Source of the DNA: Patagioenas fasciata
Lineage: Eukaryota; Chordata; Aves; Columbiformes; Columbidae
Direction: 5' to 3'
Length of the DNA stretch: 64,000 nucleotides
Assembly: GCF_037038585.1 (NCBI RefSeq)
Contig: NC_092526.1
Coordinates: 36,407,501-36,471,500, forward strand
Below the pieces are notes generated by a model. The model searched no databases. It was not told where the DNA came from and saw only the letters and a program-made list of their open reading frames with translations. Positions within the stretch are counted from its first letter, which is position 1; each line of letters begins with the position of its first letter. The position numbers were made by a program, and so were the translations under genes. Shown here piece by piece: positions 57,060-64,000 of the stretch.

Positions 57060-60000
57060 ATGGCGGCGCCCGGCTCCGGCTGCCGCCTTCTGCTGCCGGC
57101 GCTGCTGCTGCTGGGCCTGGCCGCGCTCGCCTCCCCGCCGCCCGCCGCCGCCCAGCCGCCTCCCGCCGCCCTCCGCGCCGGCCACGCCGCCTCCTCGCTG
57201 CCAGCCGCTGCCGCCGCGCCGCGCACCAGGTGAGAAGCGGCCCCAACCACCGCCGGCGAGGGCCCGCTCGCCCCGGGCCGGTCCTGCCCGCCAGGGTCAG
57301 CCCCGGTCGCCCCCTGGGGCCCCATGTGTCCCACACACGCGACCTGCCGTGTCCCTGAGCCATCGGTTGGTGGGCATGTAAAGGTCTTCCTTACCTGCTG
57401 CTGCTCTTTATGTTGTTTCTGGAAGATGCTGCTGTTACTGTCTTGGGGCTTTCCTGCTGGGGACATCTGCCTTTTCTCACACATGCAACCTTTTCTCCTG
57501 TCCCTCCTGAATATGTCCTGCCTTTGTATGCAGCTCTACGTGCCTCTGCTTCATTCGCTTACAACTTCTGAGTACCACAAACTCCTGAAAGAGGAGCAGT
57601 TTCCATCCCAATAGAGTTGCTCATGTCCCTGAGCCATCAGCTGGTGGGCATGTAAAGGTCTTCCTTACATGCTCCTGCTCTTTGCATTGTTTCTGCAAGA
57701 TGCTGCTGTCGCAGCTGTCTTGGGGCTTTCCTACTGGGGACATCTGCCCCACAGCAGGTGACATGCAGCCTTTTCCTCTGTCCCTCCTGAACGTGTCATC
57801 TTGTCTTCAAATTCAACTCTGTGCTCCTCTGCTTCATCCCCTTACAGCTTCTGAGTACCACAAACTTGTGATGAAAGAGCAGTTGCCATCCCAATAGAGT
57901 TGCATCACATGATTGTGGGGTAAAAAAAAAAAGATAAAAGCAAACCACAAACTTGTAAAAGGTTTAAAATCCCTGAAGTAATGATATTGCTTTGTTCTCC
58001 CCAGATACCTGTTGTATGATGTAAATCCTCCAGAAGGGTTCAACCTTCGCAGGGACGTCTACATCCGCATTGCTTCCCTTCTAAAGACCCTGCTGAAAAG
58101 TGAAAACTGGGTGTTGGTTCTGCCTCCCTGGGGACGCCTGTATCACTGGCAGAGCCCTGACATCCTTCAGGTCCGCATCCCTTGGTCTGACTTCTTCGAT
58201 GTCCCCAGCCTCAACAGGAACATCCCTGTCATTGAATATGAGCAGTTCCTTGCAGGTAGACCATGGAATCATACAATCTACAATTGACTAGATATTTGAG
58301 GTGGTTTACTCAGTTTTATGTGCTTTTATCTTTATACATAAAATAAAAGTTAAAGGTGGCAAGAGGAGGGGTGGGAAAGGATTGTGCTGAGTAACAAACC
58401 ACTAGGATGAAATAAACCCAATTATTTGGCAGCTCATTTGATGTAGCGCTGTCGGCCCTCAGACTTCCTAGAGACCCCAGAGAAAGCTGATGCCTCTGGT
58501 TAAAAACAAAGATACTTCTGCGTAATTTTGGCCATAGTAGCAGCCCTGTAAGGAGAGAGAGACATCCTGCAGCTCTTTGTCAAAATGCAGACAAGCCACC
58601 TTTTTCTGGAGGTGGCTGAACAGTAGAGGCTGTACAGTGGGTTCTTTGGTGAACCTACTTTTTCATCATTGATACTGCATTTACTCAAAATACTTATCCC
58701 CTGCTTTTTGTGTATAAAATAGTATATAAGAGAAGGGCTTTCCCTAAAAATGTGGAAACTGTGAAGTTGGTTCCTTTAGGGTTTAATATCACATTGAGCT
58801 AATCACCAAATGCCAAAATCTGCAGCAGTGTCACAGACTTTTTCAGCAAAGGTAATAAAGACCACCAAATGTCACACTTCTGCAAAGAGCTCCGGAGAGA
58901 TGGTTGTCCCCTACCTTTCAGGAAAAAAAAAAAAAAAAGAAAAAACAATCATTTAGAAGCCCTGAAATTTGGGGAAAGAAGGGCTTGTAGTTGTCATTTT
59001 CTTGGAGAGACTCTTTCCATAGCAGATACCTGCAGCATTGAAAACCACTGTACTTCATGGTGTGTTTTACTCAGCTGGGTGGGAGTGCCAGTTTGTCACA
59101 TCCCCTGACCTTTTTAGCTTTCCTGGCTCACACAGAGCTTCCTTTCCTTTTTTATAGTGAAAACAGAGAGCGGTGTAGTATTAGCATTTCTAGCATAATT
59201 TTAACTGCAACTAATGTGAGTTCATATCTTTATTGTGTGATTTTCATGCTCACAAATGCTTTGCTGTGTCTTCTGCTCAGAGTCAGGTGGGCCCTTTATT
59301 GAACAGATTTACGTCCTACAAGGCTACGCAGAAGGATGGAAAGAGGGAACATGGGAAGAAAAAATAGACGAAAAGCCATGTATTGATCAGCTTATGTACT
59401 CCAAAGACAAACATGCGTACTACAGGTAACATCTAGCAGTCCTTTCAGTTTTCTTTTGAGTTGCTTTCAGTGAGACATTGGCCTGTGTTAACGGAACAGA
59501 CTCGCACGCTTGTTGTAGTGTTGTCTGAATATCTGGGTGCTTGGGGTTCACTTTTTATTAAAACCCCATCAATAATAGGAATGTACTAGAAGACCTAATT
59601 TTAGAAAGTTGTTGTTTCACACAAAAAAAAAAGGAGCTGCCTGGTTTATTTATATATCATCTTTCTAGGGTGTACTGTTTATTTGTTTGATTATATATAT
59701 GGCATTAATTTAAAATACAAACCTGTGAACCAATACTTTGTGTTCCCTTTCAGGGGATGGTTCTGGGGTTATGAGGAAACACGGGGCCTAAATCTCTCTT
59801 GTTTGTCTGTCCAAGGATCTGCCTCAATTGTGGCTCCCATCCTTTTGAGGAACACTTCAGCACAGTGAGTTGCCTTGTATTCCTATTTGTTGAGGTATAG
59901 TGTGCTCACAAAGCCATGGCCAGGTGGGAAGGGCAGGGGGCACTTACAGCCTATGTCCCACTGTTGTGATACTTCATCACTGAATTATTGTAATCCATTG

Positions 60001-63000
60001 AAAGCATTACAAAAAAGAATTTACACTGTAAGAAACACCTAATTGTAAGCTAGGTTAAATGCTCCAGTGCTAAAACTAAGAGGAAATAGCCTTGAGCTCC
60101 TTTGTATTCTCAGGTAGCTAAATGTCCTTGCCACCCTGTGTTTACGTTTTCTTTGCCCTTCAATGCTGGGTCAAGAGGGAAAAAACAGTGGGAAGAAGAA
60201 AAAATCTCTGTCTATGAATACATCAGGGGAATAAATCCGTAGAAGAAAAGCAGACTGCGTAAGCTGAAGTGCAGTTTTGCCGTGAGAGCAAAAACATCCC
60301 AAAATTTGACACTGATACAATTTAATTGGAAATGAGATGAAGGTTCCCCTAAACAGAGCCATGGAGATCTGTAGTACCAGCTGCTGGGAGCAGAGAAGGC
60401 AAAGTCCCATTTTTTCATAGAAATGTTGTTTTATTTGCAGGAATTATACCATAATCTTTGCCAGTGACAGCAGAAAACTGGATTTAAAAAGCCATAGAAA
60501 TCCCCATGTTTAGCCCTACAGTTAACTCTTCCATGGCAACTATCAAAGGTCTGGCAATGAGGAAGGTCAAGAGGAAAATTAGGATAGATGCCCAGGTATT
60601 CCTAACATGCAGACAAGGTGTACGTCAATCTAGTTTAGTGTCTGAAAGCCAAGACTGACTAAAATCAGATGTCTGGGGAGAAGTGTAAGAACTGGGCAGG
60701 TGTGTATAGTACCTGCCCTGAGTCCTGTCACACTCTTCAGATTTGCGGTTGTAGGGACTTTCTGAACCAAAAGTGATTTTCACATCTTTTCTATCCTTCA
60801 GTGAACTGTGCAGCTTCCCTTTGAACTCCCATGCACACTTAGCATCCACAAAATCTTGGGACAAGACCTAAAGGTTTTACACCTAACTGCGCATCCCGTG
60901 AAAACCCACCTCCCCTTGTAACTCCTGCCTGCAAGTTTCCTCTAATGGCCCCTAGTTCATGTAGGGCAAGAAACAGTGAACAAACAGCTCTTCCATACTC
61001 ACCTCCACACCATGGGTGACTTTACATCTGTCTATCGTATCCCCACCGAGTTGTTTTTCATGTGAAAGCTGTTCCGTGCCTTTGGTCCCCGCTGCCTTTC
61101 ACTGAACCTCTGCAGTTCAGCTGGATCCTGCACACTGAGTGTGGGTGATCCTGTTACACGGTGGTACAATGACACACTCTGTTTAATGCTGTCTTCTTTT
61201 TCTGGAAATTCCTAGTATACAAGTTCTATTTTTTTGACCTCTGAGTATTGTCTTGGCATTTTCATCAAACTGTCCTCATTCCTGAGCATCAATAGTTAGC
61301 ACAGAGCCCTTTAGTTATCAGGTAAAGCCAGTATTTTTTTTACTAGATGCACTCCTAATTAGGTTTCATCTGCCGTTTTATTGGCCAGTCCTCAAACTTG
61401 AGTTCCTTGACAGCTGTTCGGTGAATACTGCCCAGTGTTGGCCATTAGTTGGTTCATTTTGTCTAGCTGTTCCATCACTGGACATTTCCTATGGACGCTT
61501 TGGTTTGAGACATGTTCCCTGTAAAAAGTACTTCTGGTATGGGAGTCTTCCCAGCTCCTCCACCTAGCGGACAGCTACAAAAAATAACAAGAGCTGTTTC
61601 TGTCGTGACATTACTGTTTCTAAGTGCTTGTTAAGCCTTTATGTTCCTTTTTCTTTGTATTGGAACAAAGATTTGTCATTAGATTGAAGGCCTTTATTTT
61701 TCATTGTGCTAGCTCTATTTTGACCTTCTTTATTGTCTTTTCTGTTTAACTTCATGCACTTTATGAGCTTTTCCATTTTCTTCACTTGGACACTACTTCT
61801 GCATTTTTGCATAGTTTTGAAACTGAATGCAACTGCGGTAACTTTCCTTGGGCCATTGTTGATCCAGTTGGATGTTGAAGATGAGTGTGTTTATGGCCAC
61901 TGTAATCTCAGTAGCTCTGAGATTTTGGTCCGTGTCTTGCTGCTTCTCAAAACAATGTCAGGTGCTGCTTCCTGCTCAATTGGTTCATGGAACTGTCTTC
62001 GATAGTGTCTGAAACTGCAGTTGTTGAGTCCCGTCCTGCTACGACACCTGCTCATCCTACCTGAGGACAGTTGAAATCTCCAGTGGTGATGGTGACTTGT
62101 GACCTCTCTGATCTCCTACGTTGCCCTTTTGGCCAGACGATCGGTTGTGTGGTCCTGGTACTGTATTATTACTCTTCAGGTGCGATCACTTATTGGAATC
62201 TTCCTGATATATTTCAATTTTTAATCTAATTCACCTCCAAGCTTCCCGCTACACACAGTGCTGCTTCTCCACCAGCGCAATGTACTCTGTTTTCCAGATT
62301 ATTTGTAGCCTTATGTGCAAGTCCCCAGCTGATTATCAGCAGTGATAATCTGAAGTTGATTGGGTATTTGCGTCCTCTCATTTTAGTAGAAGAAGATCCA
62401 GCATTTCTCTGTGTGTTCACTTATGCTCAGCATGCACAGAGCACAAACTAAGCCTACCGTCCCCTATGCTCTTGGATACTCCCAAAATCTCTTCTGCTTC
62501 TTAGAACTTGGAACAGTTATGTTTCCAGTACACAATCCTGAACTGTGTGTTTTTAGGAAAAGCACAGGCTGTTTTCATGGTAGTGAAAAATTTCTGGTTT
62601 AGAATTTGTGATTAGTTGCTAACACACATTTTTGTAGTCTCTATGCGTTCCTTTGCTGTAGGACATTTTATTCCACACTTCTTGCTCCAAGGCTGAGCAT
62701 CATCTCATAGGTCGCTTCTCCCCTTTGAGTCACTCTCCCTGTTGACAATCTTATTTCTCCAGCATCAACTATTATGAGGACTACATGAGAGATTGTTAAT
62801 GCTTCCTCGTGTTTAACTGTCAGAATTGAGAGTATCATGTATTAAGGAAGAGAACGGGCACACACAGTGGTACAGTTCCCTTCTCTCCCCAGCAGGCTAT
62901 GGGTCACAATTTGCTTTACACAGAACAGATTGGCAGCCTGTCCCTCATTCCCTGTGCTCCCTTTGCGAACAGATCATAGTCTCTGCTTTATCCTGGCAAC

Positions 63001-63800
63001 TGTATAAAGAAACATCGTAATGTAAATTCTATTCCTAAGGGAACTGCACTCAGTTTTACAATTTTTAATAGGTCAGTGATGTTAGACAGAGCTGAAAACC
63101 TTCTTCATGACCACTACGGAGGGAAAGATTATTGGAATGTGAGTATTTTCCAGTTAGCTTCTCTAGACTTTCTACTTGGTTCTGATAAAAATTCCGTAAC
63201 CGATGTGTGCTTCACTTTTGCCTGGGGTTTCTTTTCTTGAAAGTAACTTGTGTCATATGTTTCAGCAGCATAGGCTTACAGATGGTCTTCAGGCTGCTGT
63301 TGATTAATGTGATGCAGTTTGTCCTGGTGTCTCGTCCCCAGAGATTCAGGGCTGCAGGCATGTCATCTAGAAGGACCCCCCCTATGCAACACATCTGCGA
63401 TCAGCAGGGAACTGCCTTTGTGCCATTATAAATAACTATAGTTTGCTCTGTACACCTGTGTATTGCAGAGTCAGACAAGTATGCTGGTTGTAAATGTGCT
63501 TATGATTAAACGGTTAACGCTCAGATGAAAAGTTAGAAATTGTTGCTTGTAGTGCTGCATGGATGTGTCAGAACTAACTGCATCCTGGAGGCTCTGTGTA
63601 TGTGAAACTGTCTCCATTTAGTCATTTTTAGCCCTCCCTTTTTTGTGACTCGGCATCTGCTCTTATTCCAACAGACCCGTCGGAGTATGGTGTTTGCTAA
63701 ACACCTCCGTGTAGTGGGAGACGAGTTTAGAAACAAATATCTTCAATCCACAGATGAGGCAGACAGGACTCATTACAAGGAGGACTGGACTCAGATGAAG
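57060..63800 (+). CDS. POFUT2: GDP-fucose protein O-fucosyltransferase 2, N-terminal part; partial
   Basis: POFUT2 adds O-fucose to folded thrombospondin type 1 repeats in the ER. Six coding exons on the plus strand lie in the window: 57060-57229, 58005-58255, 59281-59425, 59754-59864, 63072-63138 and 63675-63800, giving 290 codons; the rest lies to the right. Residues 1-35 or so are a signal peptide ([16 protein letters not shown]). [21 protein letters not shown] follows, with Glu67 matching the catalytic glutamate (Glu54) of the human enzyme. Further blocks are [15 protein letters not shown], the glycosylation sites NLS and NTS, and [19 protein letters not shown]. All borders are AG/GT with matching phases. 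The large fourth intron (3.2 kb) holds an old CR1 element. Confidence 0.95.
57350..57902. repeat. Tandem duplication in POFUT2 intron 1
   Basis: Two units of about 265-280 bp, 57350-57611 and 57622-57902. Both start with CCCTGAGCCATC and TGGGCATGTAAAGGTCTTCC, share TCTTGGGGCTTTCCT, and end with CATCCCAATAGAGTTGC. They are moderately diverged, so the duplication is not recent. Confidence 0.85.
60860..62420 (-). mobile_element. CR1: Old CR1 LINE remnant
   Basis: The plus strand in POFUT2 intron 4 resembles the reverse complement of a CR1-family LINE over about 1.5 kb. Recognised pieces include GAAACAGTGAACAA, CTCACCTCCACACCATGGG with GACTTTACATCTGTCTATCG, ACTTGAGTTCCTTGACAGC with GTGAATAC, and GACAGTTGAAATCTCCAGTGG. 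The match is patchy and heavily mutated, and no reading frame remains. The element is ancient; the right edge is uncertain and may reach about 62,980. Confidence 0.6.
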
Positions 63801-64000
63801 GTAGAATCATAACAGTCTGTTTCCCATAACAAATGCAATTTTTTGTCTGCATACTCCTGGCCGTACACTACAGGTAATTTTGGAAGATACAGATGAATCT
63901 AGCTCTCCCTGCTCAAATTGAGGTGGATGGGCATGTTCCTACTGTACCCTCTTCTCCCTGTGTGACATGAGTTCAGGGAGTCTGCTGAGATGTGGCTGAC

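Larger units (their letters stand above)
54890..57330. promoter_or_regulatory. CpG island over MCM3AP, YBEY and POFUT2 starts
   Basis: CpG density and GC content rise sharply from about 54.9 kb and fall again after about 57.3 kb. The island covers the first exon of MCM3AP, most of YBEY and the first exon of POFUT2, so one island serves three promoters. Edges are by eye. Confidence 0.85.

Noticed and set aside
57350-57902. Alternative POFUT2 exons within the tandem units (open readings of 96 and 71 codons)
   Set aside because: Codon phase and the conserved protein join exon 1 (57229) directly to exon 2 (58005); the readings have no similarity to the enzyme.

Overview
The window looks like vertebrate nuclear DNA from a bird. 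The grounds are a feather-type beta-keratin gene with its 5'-UTR intron, a CR1 LINE tail of avian type (about 1526-1640), compact introns, a vitelline membrane outer layer protein gene, and the sharp CpG island at 54.9-57.3 kb. The species cannot be named from sequence alone. All protein genes are intron-containing, so exons below were placed by reading conserved protein segments, splice sites and codon phase; phases agree across every junction given.

Layout from left to right. 640-4332 (minus): the first eight coding exons of FTCD, covering the formiminotransferase half; the gene runs off the left edge. 4808-8170: a first block of eight tRNA genes (Ser, Pro, Ala). 8171-13285: no gene seen. 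13299-15064 (minus): a solitary beta-keratin gene with TATA box, non-coding first exon and an intron holding about 216 bp of (CCTTT)n. 15067-20160: no gene seen; it holds G/T-rich low-complexity DNA and a fossil LTR-like copy. 20163-32022: a second tRNA block (Ser, Thr, Ala, Pro, Met), including intact genes and decayed copies, interrupted by a second LTR-like copy and by the VMO1 gene (29643-30447, minus). 32285-55791 (minus): MCM3AP (GANP), 28 coding exons, about 1,837 aa. 55941-56961 (plus): YBEY, three exons, 164 aa, sharing a 149-bp divergent promoter with MCM3AP. 57060 to the right edge (plus): POFUT2, first six coding exons, starting only 98 bp after the YBEY stop codon.

The most unusual feature is the tRNA array: 25 intact-looking tRNA genes, two borderline copies and at least one clear pseudogene, nearly all for Pro, Ala, Ser or Thr. 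It grew by block duplication, often inverted, and the flanking DNA was copied with the genes: a conserved stretch of about 200 bp stands upstream of five Pro-AGG copies, and a 440-bp Ala-Pro block occurs twice in opposite orientation about 19 kb apart. The array surrounds two tissue-specific secretory or structural genes (beta-keratin and VMO1) and separates them from the housekeeping genes MCM3AP and YBEY.

The protein genes do not form one pathway. FTCD acts in histidine and folate metabolism, VMO1 is an egg-coat protein, MCM3AP works in mRNA export, YBEY in mitochondrial rRNA handling and POFUT2 in protein O-fucosylation. Their linkage is mostly inherited synteny related to the human 21q22.3 region. 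I found no evidence of a wholly new system; the array architecture and the tight YBEY-POFUT2 tandem are the best leads.
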